Assembly (NCBI GenBank): GCA_036346255.1
Contig: CM070629.1
Span: 49,474,916 to 49,538,915, forward strand
DNA length: 64,000 nt
Direction: 5' to 3'
DNA from: Ampelocalamus luodianensis
Taxonomy: Eukaryota; Streptophyta; Magnoliopsida; Poales; Poaceae
Shown here: piece after piece, positions 1 to 11,322 of the stretch
Layout of the letters: each line of letters begins with the position of its first letter
Numbering within the stretch: position 1 is the first letter of the stretch
The notes under the pieces: generated by a model
What the model was told of the DNA's origin: nothing
Databases searched by the model: none
What the model saw: the letters and a program-made list of their open reading frames with translations, nothing else
Translations under genes and position numbers: made by a program

Positions 1-1035
1 GTGTGGTCGCATCAAGGCAGTGATCAGATTGGTTCGAAACAGGGTTAATACGATTAATCCGATAATTTCCAAGGCCGTGCTGGGTTTTCATACCGTGCGT
101 TATAGATAGTATGTGTTCATGTTGCCCGATAGAATTGGATTCTATGCATAACTTGTTTTTGCAGGGTTTGATGTGAATAGTATGGCCCATTGTGTATGTG
201 ATGCATGAATGGATTTTCATGGCCTGCGTGTCATGCTGTGAGATATCCATCGAGCTACATATTATTGTATAACAGCCTGCGTACCGACTTGTGATGCATG
301 ATGGTCGGACAACAGGAAGCATGCTGATGGAGATCGACATGTTAAGGGCCATACTAATTCACAGTTTAATTTGATTATCTGTGAATATTTATGTTTATTC
401 CTGTTATGCTGTTTGATCATGTTTTATCATTACATGTTTTGACATGATAGAATAGTATCCCTTAAGAAAATTAAGTAAGATTGATGCCTTTCCAATTGCT
501 GCACCTATCACGATTTTGATCGTTAATTGGCAGGTCTACCAAAGTAGGGTGCCATTAACTATCTTAATAAGATGGGTGGGTGTCGGACACCCATATGCAT
601 AGTGTTGGTTTGACTTAACAAGGCTATCAAAATAGTTTTGGGCCTTGAGGCATGGTGTTGGTAGCCGGGGCATAAAGATGTCACCCAACAAACAAGAGTC
701 ATATGCGATATGATTGGCAAGAGGTTGCCTACCTTAAATCACTAGGTTTCTAGCAGTGATGCCAGAGCTCACTAGAACTTAATGAGTTATGGATCTTGGA
801 CTCACTATATGTTGTTTGAGTGAAATATGGTTTATAGTGGGAGTATCTTTTATTATCTATTGTTAAGTTGAGTTTGACCACTGGTCGTATGATGATACGA
901 CCAGGTCCAGACAAGTCGTATGGTGATACGAGCTGGTCGTAGACTGGTCGAACATAACAACTGACATGAGTGGTTAATAGAAGGTCTTTCATAAACATAG
1001 TGTTGAATCTTTGCATATATTTTCTGTTGTAGATC
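1..1035 (+). other. Element A 5' untranslated leader
   Basis: Non-coding stretch upstream of the gag start codon. The 5' LTR and PBS must lie upstream, because nothing here matches the 3' LTR start and no TGGTATCAGAGC-type site is seen. Positions 650-790 read like the conserved leader of Angela/BARE-type elements. At 875-950 there is a cluster of CTGGTCG/CGACCAG motifs partly repeated in the element's own LTR at 9975-10140. The reverse-strand ORF here is a shadow. Confidence 0.75.
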
Positions 1036-2127
1036 ATGGCACGTACTACTTCTTCTGCACCTACCTTTAATTTGCGATCTATTCTTGAAAAGGGAAAGTT
1101 GAATGGTTCAAATTTTATTGTTTGTTTTCGTAATCTGAGAATTGTTCTCAAACAAGAAAAGAAGGAATATGTTCTAGAGAATCCCTATCCTGAGGAACCG
1201 AGTGATCATGCTACTCGAGTTGAAAAGAATGCTTATGAGAAGAATTGCAATGACGCAGCTGAAGTGCACTGCCTAATGCTTGCAACCATTAACTATGAGC
1301 TTCAGAAGCAATATGAGACCACGGATTCTTACAATATGATTGTGAGTCTGAAGGGTATGTTTCAGGATCAAGCAAGGGCGGAGAGGTACAATACCTCTAA
1401 GGCATTATTTTCTTGCAGGCTGTCAGAAGGTAACCCGGTCAGTCCTCATGTGATCAAGATGATTGGTCTCATTGAGAGCTTGGAAAAGCTTGGTTTTCCC
1501 CTTAGCCAAGAGTTGGCTACTGATGTGATTCTCCAATCGCTCCTTGCGAGCTTTGAGCCTGTCATACGGAATTTTCATATGAATGGCATGGAGAAATCAA
1601 TGACCGAGTTACATGGTATGCTTAAGGGTGCTGAGGAAAGCATCAAGAAAAGTTCCAATCATGTGATGATGGTTCAAAAGACTACAGCCTTCAAGAAGAA
1701 GGGTAAGTCGGGGAAGGGAAAAGGCAAAGGAAAGACTAAAGATGAGATCGAGAGTCTCAAGGCCATGCTTAAGAAGCTTAAACTGGGTCCTAAGCCTGAC
1801 ACAGAATGTTACCATTGTCATGAGACTGGGCATTGGAAGAGAAATTGCAAGAAATACTTGGCAGAAACGAATAAGAACAAAGGAAGTATGACTTCCAGTT
1901 CAGGTATAAATGTTATACAAATTAATCTTGCCACTTCTCCGACCAGTTCTTGGGTATTTGATAACGGATCGGTTGCTCATATTTGCAATTCGATGCAGGG
2001 AATAATAAGGAGTAGAAGTTTGGCAAGAGGAGATATTGATCTTCGTGTAGGCAATGGAGCAAGAGTTGCTGCATTAGCTGTTGGCTCTTTACCATTAGCT
2101 TTACCTTCAGGATTAGTTATGGACTAA
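1036..2127 (+). pseudogene. gag-pol: Element A gag and start of protease (frameshifted)
   Basis: The 363-codon frame starts at the ATG expected for this family (MARTTSSAPTFNL). Residues 1-250 are the UBN2-type Copia gag (nucleocapsid precursor). A lysine-rich linker leads to a CCHC zinc knuckle (Cys258, Cys261, His266, Cys271; 1807-1848) that binds element RNA. The aspartic protease begins near residue 306, but the catalytic D-T/S-G reads D-N-G (1960-1968), so the enzyme should be inactive. A one-base loss near 2123 throws the frame out and creates the stop at 2127; the same protein continues in another frame. Gag would form cytoplasmic virus-like particles. Confidence 0.9.
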
Positions 2128-3326
2128 ATAATTGTTATTATGTTCCAGCCTTAAGGAAAAACATTATTTCTGCTTTATGCTTAGGAGCAGAAGGTTATGA
2201 ATTCAGAATAAAGAACAATTGTTGTTCAATTTATTTTGAAGATATGATTTATGGCTATACTCCATTGGTAAATGGATTGTATGTTTTGAATCTTGAGGAT
2301 ATACCTATTTATAACGTTAATGCTAAGAGACTTCGACCCAATGAATTGAATCCCACTTTTATCTGGCATTGTCGACTGGGTCATATAAATGAGAAGCGCA
2401 TGATGAAGCTCCATAAAGATGGTCTTCTAACTTCATTTGATTTTGAATCGTTTGAAACATGTGAATCTTGTTTACTTGGTAAGATGACAAAGGCACCTTT
2501 CACGACCAGAGGTGAGAGGGCGAGTAACTTGTTGGCCCTTGTACATTCGGATGTATGTGGACCTATGAGCACTTCGGCTAGAGGTGGTTTTCAGTACTTC
2601 ATAACTTTTACTGATGATTTCAGCAGATATGGTTATGTCTACTTGATGAGACATAAGTCGGAATCCTTTGAAATGTTCAAGGAATTTCAGAATGAGGTAC
2701 AAAATCAACTTGGCAAGATAATCAAATATCTGCGATCAGATCGTGGAGGTGAATATTTGAGCCATGAGTTTGGTAATCATCTAAAGGAGTGTGGAATTGT
2801 TCCACAACTCACTCCGTCGGGAACGCCTCAATGGAATGGGGTGTCTGAACGACGGAACCGAACATTGTTGTGCATGGTTCGGTTAATGATGAGCCAATAT
2901 GATCTTCCATTGCAGTTCTGGGGATACGCTCTAGAAACAACGGCTTTCACTTTAAATAGGGTTCCATCAAAAACTGTAGAGAAGACACCATATGAAGTAT
3001 GGACCGGGAAGTGTCCCGGATTGTCTTTTCTCAAGGTATGGGGTTGTGAGACATATGTCAAACATTTGAAGTCTGATAAACTCACACCCAAGTACGATAA
3101 GTGCTTCTTTGTGGGGTCTCCTAAGGAAACTAACGGGTATTACTTTTATAAGTGGGATGAAAACAAAGTGTTTGTTGCCCGTAATGGTGTCTTCTTGGAG
3201 AAAGAGTTTCTTTCCAGAGGAGTCAGTGGGAGCAAGGTGCAACTCGAAGAGATTCGGAGACATCCGAAAATGTTTCAACTCCTACTGAGCCTCTACAGGA
3301 TGAACAAAATGTTGTTGAAACTGTAG
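2128..3326 (+). pseudogene. pol: Element A integrase domain
   Basis: Continuation of the A polyprotein after the first frameshift. The open part from 2244 holds the GAG-pre-integrase zinc motif (His42, His47, Cys73, Cys76 of that frame) and the rve core with Asp103 (2550), Asp166 (2739) and Glu202 (2847). The D-to-E spacing is 35 residues, the classic DD35E. These catalytic residues are intact. Integrase would join element cDNA to chromosomal DNA in the nucleus. After the core a Copia-typical region leads to a one-base loss near 3255, after which the frame ends at 3326. Confidence 0.92.
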
Positions 3327-4132
3327 ATGAAGCATCAGCCCCACGTAGATCTAAAAGGCCACGTCTATTGCCTGTAAGGTATGGACATGACGTTTTATTA
3401 TTGAATAATGATGAGCCTAATACTTATTCAGAAGCGATGGTAGACCCAAACTCTGAGTCATGGCTTGAGGCCATGAGATTCGAAATAAAGTCCATGCATG
3501 ACAATCAAGTCTGGAACTTAGTTGATGCATCTGATGGTGTTAAAACCATTGAGTGCAAGTGGATTTTTAAGAAAAAAGATAGATATGGATGGAAATGTTC
3601 ACATTCATATGGCACGACTAGTTGCGAAGGGTTTCAAGCAAATTCAAGGTGTTGATTATGATGAAACCTTCTCTCTTGTCGCTATGCTTCTATCCGGATC
3701 ATTCTAGCTATTGCTGCATATTTCGATTATGAGATATGGCAGATGGATGTCAAAACGGCTTTTCTAAATGGAAACCTAAGTGAGGATGTGTACAAGACAC
3801 AGCCTGAGGGTTTTGTCGATCCAAAGGAAGCTAGAAAGATATGTAAGCTTAAGAAGTCTATCTATGGATTAAAACAAGCATCTCGGAGTTGGAATATTCG
3901 TTTTGATGAAGTGGTCAAAGGGTTTGACTTCATCAAGAACGAAGAAGAACCTTTTGTTTACAAAAAGGTAAGTGGGAGCAAGCTTGTATTTCTGATCTTG
4001 TATGTAGATGACATACTACTGGTCGGAAATGATATTCCAATGCTTGAATCTGTTAAAACTTCATTAAGAAACAATTTCTCAATGAAAGATTTAGGAGATG
4101 CAGCATATATTCTTGGTATAAGGATCTATTGA
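3327..4132 (+). pseudogene. pol: Element A reverse transcriptase domain
   Basis: RT is spread over three frames. The N-terminal part (3368-3580) runs to a frameshift in an A-rich run near 3577, the next segment (to about 3690) ends at a small deletion, and the catalytic part is 3743-4132. That part shows the MDVKTAFLNG motif and the polymerase box YVDD (4001-4012), both intact. An in-frame TGA at about 4130 interrupts the protein, as expected from C-to-T change at a methylated CpG. RT copies element RNA to DNA in the particle. Confidence 0.92.
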
Positions 4133-4990
4133 GATAGATCTAAGAGGCTAATTGGATTAAGCCAAGACATGTACATTGACAAGTTGTTGAAACGGTTCAA
4201 CTTGCAAGATTCCAAAAGGGGTTTCTTGCCCATGTCACGTGGTATTAATCTTAGCAAGACTCAATGCCCTACGACCACTGATGAGCGAGACAAAATGAGT
4301 AGAATTCCATATGCTTCGGCTATCGGATCTATCATGTATGCCATGCTGTGTACACGACCAGATGTGTCGTATGCTCTAAGTGTTACGAGCAGATATCAAT
4401 CAAATCCAGGTGAAAGTCACTGGATAGCAGTCAAGAATATCGTTAAGTACTTGAGAAGGACCAAGGATGCATTCCTTGTATTTGGTGGTGAGGAAGAGCT
4501 GGTCGTAAATGGTTACACTGATGTTAGCTTCCAAACCGATAAGGATGATTTTAGATCACAATCAGGGTTTGTGTTTTGTTTAAATGGAGGAGCAGTAAGC
4601 TGGAAGAGTTCCAGTTCCAAACAGGGAACGGTTACTGATTCTACAACAGAGGCTAAGTACATTGCGGCTTCGGAAGCTGCAAAAGAGGCCGTATGGATTA
4701 AAAAGTTCATTAATGAGCTGGGTGTGGTTTCAAGTGCTTCCAGTCCAATGGATCTCTATTGTGATAATAGTGGAGCCATTGCACAAGCAAAGGAGCCTAG
4801 ATCGCATCAAAAGTCCAAGCATATACTTCGGCGATATCACATTATTCGTGAGATCGCTGAGAGAGGTGATGTTAAGATATCCAAAGTGCACATGGATTTG
4901 AATATTGCTGATCCATTGACAAAGCCTCTCCCGCAACCTAAGCATAAGGCGCACACAAGAGCTATGGGTATTCGATACCTATATGATTGA
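4133..4990 (+). pseudogene. pol: Element A RNase H domain (pol C-terminus)
   Basis: After the stop at about 4130 the same frame continues and re-opens at an internal Met (4169). It carries the Copia RNase H: Asp118 (GYTD), Glu161 (TTEAKY) and Asp199 (LYCDN) of that frame, then the ADPLTKPL motif near the C-terminus. The stop codon at 4988-4990 is close to the PPT, as usual for Copia. RNase H removes the RNA strand during cDNA synthesis. The domain itself looks intact; only upstream damage disables it. Confidence 0.92.
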
Positions 4991-4999
4991 CTCGAGTGC

Positions 5000-5010
5000 A
5001 AGTGGGAGAT
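5000..5010 (+). other. Element A polypurine tract
   Basis: AAGTGGGAGAT lies directly before the LTR start TGTTGG at 5011. It primes plus-strand DNA synthesis. Confidence 0.85.
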
Positions 5011-5643
5011 TGTTGGCGATATGTCCTAGAGGCAATCATAGAGATGATTGTATTACGTCTATGTTTATGAGTTCTTGAATAAATGTTATTCTATTCCTTG
5101 AATGAATCATTAGTTCTGAAGATCAACAAGTATGTGACTTGTTGGTGAAACTCTTCGACTTAAATGATGTCGTTCTAAAAGTATCCCTGGTCGAATGTCA
5201 CTGATCGGAACACCAGTGACCCTACGACCAGCACATGTATTGATTGATGATCATGTTTCACTGGTAATGGATATAGGGATATCGAATCAATAATGTGAAC
5301 ACATGTTAGAGAACATAGGGTTGGATTGACCCACCTTGAGACACTATTGAGATTGTTATGATTCTATGTGTCATTAGTTGGTCTCAAGCAATGATGATGT
5401 ATAATCCTTAGACCTGAGATCAGCATGGTTCCCTACATGTGTAATAGCACTCTTAGGGGTTGCCAAACGTTATTCGTAACTGGGTAGTTATAAAGGTAGC
5501 TTTCGGGTATGCTGTGAAACATGCGGAGGGATGTGATTGGTCGGATATGGGATTTGCCCCTCCTAACATAATGGGAGAGATGTCTCTGGGCCCCTCGAAG
5601 TGGTCGGATAAAGAAAGCGCATGGCCATGCCACTAGTGGTCGA
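5011..5643 (+). repeat. Element A 3' LTR, first part
   Basis: Starts with TGTTGG right after the PPT. It runs to the GTCGA target site of solo LTR I (5639-5643); the rest of the LTR resumes at 9835. Most of the region upstream of the promoter (U3) is here. Confidence 0.88.
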
Positions 5644-7710
5644 TGTGAGGACACCCGGTTATTGGAAATGTACTTAATTAAATTCATACTGTAGCACAAT
5701 TGTTAATGAAGGAACAGTACTGCCCCTTTATTAAAGATCATGCTAGGAGTATAAATTTAGCAAGTAGCCGATCCAATAATCTGGATTCCCGGATATATAT
5801 ATATCTCACAATGGTTTCCAGGATCAACGACCATTGCATATATATCCTTCAACAACATTGCATCAAATACATACAAGTCATACATTGACATAATTAAACA
5901 TAAGTTTACATCTTGCGGTTTTAGTACTACATTATGGAGTGACTTGGTCACTACAATAAGTTCAACAGCGGAAGCAAAATAAAAGTTCCAAAATCCACCA
6001 ATGGCCTCATCTACCCGCAGGCAATTGCGTGGAGGAAAGAAGTAGCTTTACTCGTTAGCGTCACCCTGATCGGCGCTAATGGGTACTTCATAAAGATAAC
6101 CATCCTCACCTGCAACAATAGGTGATAGCACCTTGAGTACGGAAGGTACTCAGCAAGTCTTACACAAACTAATAAAATAAAGTGTTTATTAGAGCCTATT
6201 CAAAGGAGTAGAATTTATACATGCATAAGGTTACAACAGGAAGGTATAAAGGTTCAGATTTGCATAAAGCAATACATCTTAACCTACAAAAGCTAAATTT
6301 TGATAAAGCAATTTAATAAATCAAAGTTGGACTAGAACAGTAAGTAAAAGAATTAATTGTAAACAGTACAGTGCATGAATCCCTCATGCAAAACCATAAA
6401 AACCGAAACCAGATTTGTAAATCAAAATTTCTATACAGGTGACATCAACTCAAGTTATCGTCCATGACCGTGGACACGACTATTCGAACAGTTTATACCT
6501 GCGAGGTGTACATCTTACCCACATGACTTAGCTAGCCCGTTGCCTTCGGATGCCTCCGAATGATGACATACTTCCTTTGGTATGCCGACCGGGGAAACTA
6601 AGATTTGGTATTTTTCAACAAGCTAATACTATTGAGTTGGACCCCCATGTGTGAGCTGATCTCGCTTAAACAACGACTGATAGCATCTGCTTAACCGGGG
6701 CACACATGTTGCGTTAGTAATGCCGATCCAAACAATTTAATGCATACTGGGCTCACTACCCATATTAGGATGCAATCGGCACCATTAAGGTACGTATATG
6801 CTACGGAGCACATATACGCCCTCATCCTTCTAAGAACATCTGATACTGACATACAAGCTCACATGGCATACAACGCAGTCATCAGACCTAAGCATCTATG
6901 CCATACAAGGTCAATACACATATTCTTACTTTCCTGTTTCCAACCCAATAGTCTTAACATTTTACTTAACCAAACAGCGCCCATACACTGCATGTGGAAG
7001 TACGTGGGGGACTTGAATTGAATAGTCAGAGTTCGGTCCTTAATTAACCTGGACAAGTCCACCACAATTCCCAATCTTGTGCACAAAAGCACCATCACTA
7101 GCTTCCTCTTGTCCAGATCAATTTAAATTTAAAACACAAGTCTGATTTAAAGAAACTGGACAAAGAGTTTCAAATAACAGAAAACCATTTGTGATTCCCA
7201 TGTTTGACAAGATATACTTGTCAAACTCTAAAATCTCTAGACTACATGTCTAAGCTAAATCTGAAAATATAGGTTATAGTATACAGTACTGAGCTAGGGT
7301 TAAGTGTATGATTATAATTAAGGTAATCCACCATGTTAGGTTATAGCTAGCTACTACAGATCACATTTTTGTATTTTCAGAAAAATAGCATGCACAGATA
7401 TCACTGGATTTGTAAAAGCTATTGTACAAAATTTGGGATCAATATGGTGCATAGAGGATGCTTGCCTTGATAGTAATAAACTTCTGTTGCAGGCTCAGGA
7501 TGCTCAGAAATAGGTTCAATCACTTCAGCAAAACCATATTCTAAAAGAAGCAATAAGATCCAATAAATACCAAAATCGACAATAAGTACAAATTGAAAGA
7601 AATATGCATGATCAATATGAAAATGCATGTTTAACCGCATGCTTAAGTTATATCTACCCTAATAGTGATAATAAACCATATTACCACCTACTGATTTCAA
7701 AAGGCAGAAA

Positions 7711-8430
7711 CTAGGGTTTAGTTCAAAGTTTCAGTTTTCAGATTTTGAAAAGAGCAGAAATAGGACAGATTGTAGTTTTCGGGAAAAAGGAAAATAGAAC
7801 ATGCAAAAGTTATAAAATGAAGCTTACACTGATATATATTAGGGTAGTTAATACCCTAAACTAACCTTAACCTTACCCTAATCGGTTAGATTACAAAAAC
7901 TAAAGGAAAAACTATATTGTCGGTTAAGCCGACAATAGAAGACAGAGACAGATTTCAGCTATGAGGAAAAATAGATGATGACAAGAATTGAAAGATCAAC
8001 TTGTTATGCTACTAGGGTTTAGCTGAGACCTAACTAGGATAACAAGTCGACAGGAGAAACCCTAGGTCTTGAAAATGACATAAAAGACTGAAAAGTTAGA
8101 ATAATCACTTTTCGGTTTAAAGCAAGTTGAAGCTACGATGTTCAAAAGAATGATTCACGAGAGCTTCTAAGGTCATTAAGATGCTCAAGATGTTAAAAAC
8201 TAGGGTTTTAGCTTACTAGAATAGGAAAGACACGAAAACTCAAAACCGGTTGATCGATGAGAAATAAACTCTGGTTTAACCTACAAAAGATGTCAAATCT
8301 TTATTACAAGGTGAAACCAGGGTTTAGAATGGATAAGCAAAAGGGACAGGAGCAAGAACTCCACTGGACATCAAGGAAAATGATGAGCTTCAGTGGTCAA
8401 CAATGGTAACAGCAAAAAGCTAGGGTTTAT
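7711..8430 (-). promoter_or_regulatory. Cluster of telo-box-like motifs in LTR I
   Basis: AGGGTTT (minus-strand AAACCCT) occurs at about 7713, 8014, 8056 (opposite orientation), 8202, 8319 and 8422, with a weaker copy near 7295. Telo-boxes are known plant promoter/5'UTR elements bound by TRB-type Myb proteins. Any role here is inference. Confidence 0.45.
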
Positions 8431-8434
8431 ATAT
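8424..8434 (-). promoter_or_regulatory. Putative TATA box of solo LTR I
   Basis: On the minus strand the sequence reads TATATAAACCCTA: a consensus plant TATA box joined to a telo-box (AAACCCTA). It lies about 1.4 kb into the LTR, a reasonable U3/R position, with more telo-box copies downstream (to 7711). Transcription from here is inferred. Confidence 0.5.
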
Positions 8435-9834
8435 GGATGTTGAGGTACAGGGCAAGATGGAAATGTCTAGAGTTGATGAGGTGTCCTTTTAGAGCTAAAT
8501 ATCCCAAAAATTAGTTGCAAAAGTTTTTGGGATAAACCTCTCCTCTGTTTACAGAGATGGCTGCGCGCAGACAGAGAGAGAAGAAGAGAGGCAACACCTG
8601 ACATAAGGGCCCCATTGGCGATCCACAGCCATGTGCGTCTCTTAAAACTCAAAGAATCTCGCTGTTCGATTAGAAATGGCGGTGTGATAAATGGAGAGGT
8701 TAAAAGACTTTAATCGGTATCTGTTAACATGGGTCATGCGATCTCAATCGGTCGGTCGAGATTAAAGCGAAGCCAAAAAGGATTTTGGGACCTACTTTCA
8801 AATCTAGGCGTTGGATTGGAATCCAACGGTCAAATAAAGAATACACGTCACCCCAACTAGATGAGATGGCGCGCACCGTTCGATTAAACTTCTACGGTCG
8901 GGATTGACGCGGGCTCGGATGGTCGATTGCATACACTTACGGACCCTCGATTGAAATCCAACGATTCACTAAATTTGGGCTTTAGAGCCCACGGTCAAAA
9001 AGGCGCACCGTAAGATCTAAATCTAAGGGCTCAAGATAGCCGCGCCTTTAATCTCAAAAGAAAAGAGGCAGCGGTAGGATCAAGAATGGGCGGCGCGATT
9101 GAAGGGGATCGGAGTCGTCCAATGCATACACCGCGCCGATCGTTCGATCAAGATCCGACGGCGAGATTAGAAGCGCTGCGTGGACAACGCGCATGGCGTC
9201 GTAGCCTTGCCCGTTCGATTAGAAATCAACGGCTCTCATCATGCATGGGGTTGGGCTCGCGCTTGGCGCGTGAGGCGGACCGGTTGCCGCGGGTTGGACC
9301 CAACCACATGGCTCGAGTCGCTCTGATGCTAGAGTTTGAATTCAAACCAGTTTAGTTGACCGAATCTATTCAAATGTTAAAAAGGTTTGGTAGGTTTTAA
9401 AATAGCAAATAAATTTGTAAAATCATGAAATTTTCTTTGGAGGCTCTGGGATGATATATTTCCCGGATAAATTTTAAAATTACATGATCACTTTGTAAAA
9501 TACATAAATATTTATTTTAGCCCGAAAATATTCATTTAAAGACAATTATTTTCCTTGAAGTCAAAATAATTTCTAAAAATGCAACAAAAATATTTTCAGC
9601 AAAGATAATTTATCTAGGCTTTAATAAAAATACTTCCCAGTCATAATACAAGTTTTATCTTGTATTTGCTTGAAAACTTTAAATAAGTTTTTGGTCTTTG
9701 GCTAAAAAGGAAGGTTTTACTTGGTAACAGCAATCCAAACTGTTAATTATGAACAGTAATGCTATGAACAGTGTCCCATTACTGTCCATAATGCAGATTA
9801 TTACTGTTTATAAACTTGGGGCTGTTACAGTCGA

Positions 9835-10796
9835 AGTGTTCGACCACATAAGGTTATCCGACAACTCGATCGAGAAAGTATTGAACAGTCCATGGATGAC
9901 ACATTATCTCACCTAGAGTTCAACCAGATATCGTGAGGCAAAGGGAGAATACTAGAGTAAGTCACTTAGTTCGATCAGATCCAGACAAATCATATGGTGA
10001 AACGAGCAAGTCGTGGTGATCGAGCGAAATCCGAGTGGTGAAACACAGTCGTAAGGAGTTAAGAACTGGTCGTGACCGAGTGCGAACTGGTCGTATAGAG
10101 ATAGGACCTGGTCGTAAGTGATTAGGACCTAGTCGTAGATCATATTGCATTAAGGTTCGTCCGATATAATTTGTGTGTATTCGGGAATCGTTATGTCCTG
10201 CTAGGGACCGCTACAACTCGTGGTCGGAAAGGGTTTCCGAGCCACAACCGATTACACATAAACCTAACGGGTCACACACTTAATGGGTTGGAACAAACCA
10301 ATACGGATATGATTCATCAAATGTGTTCGGATAGGATCTGACACAGGGCACTATATAAGGAGTTGCTTGAGGCTATTGTTGGGGGGAATGAGACAGACAC
10401 GTGAGTTGTTTCCACCGAAACCCTAGCTGCCATCTTCTTGAGAGAGTCTTCCCGTGTGACTTGGTGCTAGCACACCGGCGCACGGTTGTTCCTTCTCTGG
10501 ACGTGTGGATACCGTAGAGGCGCTACTGCGGTCGCTCTTGCACTAAGGACGATCCGCAATCTTCACAAGGAACTGCAGAGATTGCTGGAGGAGACGATCG
10601 ACTACGAGGACGTTGGACGATCATCTACGACCACTACATCAGCGCGTTCTTCGTCAGACTAGGCTGCTCCGACTCTACTTCCGCTGCACTACGCGTCTGG
10701 TGGTAATGATCTGTGATCATCTAACTTGCTTGGCTTCCTGGTTTACGTGGTAAAAATTTTGAATTGTTGCTAGCGTAGCCTACCCGTAACCGTACA
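9835..10796 (+). repeat. Element A 3' LTR, second part
   Basis: Resumes directly after the second GTCGA copy and runs to a CA at 10795-10796. The first 300 bases carry many CTGGTCGTA-type motifs shared with the A leader. The section after 10380 looks like R/U5, with short CT-rich and CG-rich stretches. The exact right border is the least certain junction of this element. Confidence 0.8.
10353..10359 (+). promoter_or_regulatory. TATA box of element A LTR
   Basis: TATATAA in CACTATATAAGGAG, about 440 bases before the LTR end and the only clear TATA consensus in this LTR. It probably marks the U3/R boundary some 30 bases downstream. Solo LTR I now separates it from the upstream half of U3. Confidence 0.6.
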
Positions 10797-10882
10797 AATC
10801 AAAGGTAACTAGTCATAGACTTGGCTAGTATTGCATGTCTCCAATTTAATGCGTATGTTAAATTTTTTATCCACTCGTGCAG

Positions 10883-11322
10883 AGAAAACTCAAGCACTTG
10901 AAAGAGCAGAAAAAGCTCTTGAGTTTGAGCGTGGCCAAGAGGCAGAATTCGATCGGAGTCTTGAAGACAAAGTCAAGGCTCTGAACAAGATGCTCTTCGA
11001 CCTGGGGTCGGGAACACAATTGCCTATTTTGAGAGACCCTGCAGAGAGAATCAATTTTCTTGGCCATCAACTCGAGGACCTCAAGAATGTGATAACAATC
11101 TTTCTAGAGAACCATGCCAGGATGATGAAGGAAGCTATTGCGAATGGAGTTTGTGTTCGCTTGGTGAAACTAAAGGCTGCCGACCCCTCTGTTCGTCTTG
11201 GAGCTATTGAAGAATACTTCGACTGCTCCGAAGATGAAGCAACCAAATTTCTCGAGGAAGTAAGGCCTCTCGGAGAGAAAGTTGCGGAGGAAATGGAAGT
11301 TGGATCTCCGTTACGCAGCTGA
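10883..11322 (+). CDS. Antisense accessory gene of element T, 3' exon (5' part cut off by A)
   Basis: An open frame on the strand opposite to T's pol, ending with TGA at 11320-11322. The protein from 10883 is about 146 residues, charged and probably coiled-coil (repeated KALERAEKALEFERG-like heptads), with an acidic C-terminus. Some Tat elements (e.g. Grande) are known to carry an antisense gene between pol and the 3' LTR; function unknown. I do not use the ATG at 10831: 10865-10882 is a pyrimidine-rich run ending in TGCAG, a good 3' splice site, and the same frame has stops just upstream (10810). So this is best read as the last exon after an intron. Upstream exons are beyond element A, outside the window. 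Confidence 0.6.

Larger units (their letters stand above)
5644..9829 (-). mobile_element. Element I: solo LTR of a Tekay/Del-like Gypsy element in the A 3' LTR
   Basis: A 4186-bp insertion flanked by the 5-bp duplication GTCGA (5639-5643 and 9830-9834). Read on the minus strand it begins TGTAACAGCCCC and ends in GGGTGTCCTCACA, the same termini as elements J and H. Its length matches their 4.1-4.2 kb LTRs. It has no PBS, PPT or coding region, so it is a solo LTR left by LTR-LTR recombination. The strong TSD shows the ends are complete. It belongs to a different subfamily from J: termini match but the body is diverged. No gene is supported inside it; its short ORFs are chance. Confidence 0.9.
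1..10796 (+). mobile_element. Element A: RIRE1/Angela-type Ty1/Copia retrotransposon (5' LTR off-window)
   Basis: The order is leader, gag, protease, integrase, RT, RNase H, PPT and 3' LTR; IN before RT defines Ty1/Copia. The gag start, the UBN2-type gag and the LTR start TGTTGGCGATATGTCC resemble the grass RIRE1/Angela/BARE group, as far as I recall that family. The 5' LTR lies left of the window. The 3' LTR is 5011-5643 plus 9835-10796, about 1.6 kb, split by solo LTR I. The right end is taken as CA at 10795-10796; the predicted TSD is AATCA (10797-10801), which cannot be checked without the left flank. The coding region has at least four frameshifts and one stop, so this copy is dead. It is inserted in the antisense-gene region of element T. 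Confidence 0.9.

Noticed and set aside
7845..7890. Telomere-like CCCTAA/CCTTAA run
   Set aside because: Only four or five imperfect units within LTR I; not a telomere or an interstitial array.
10831..10882. ATG 10831 as the start of the antisense gene of T
   Set aside because: The 17 codons before 10883 look like the end of an intron (polypyrimidine tract and CAG); stops lie just upstream and element A begins only 35 bases away.
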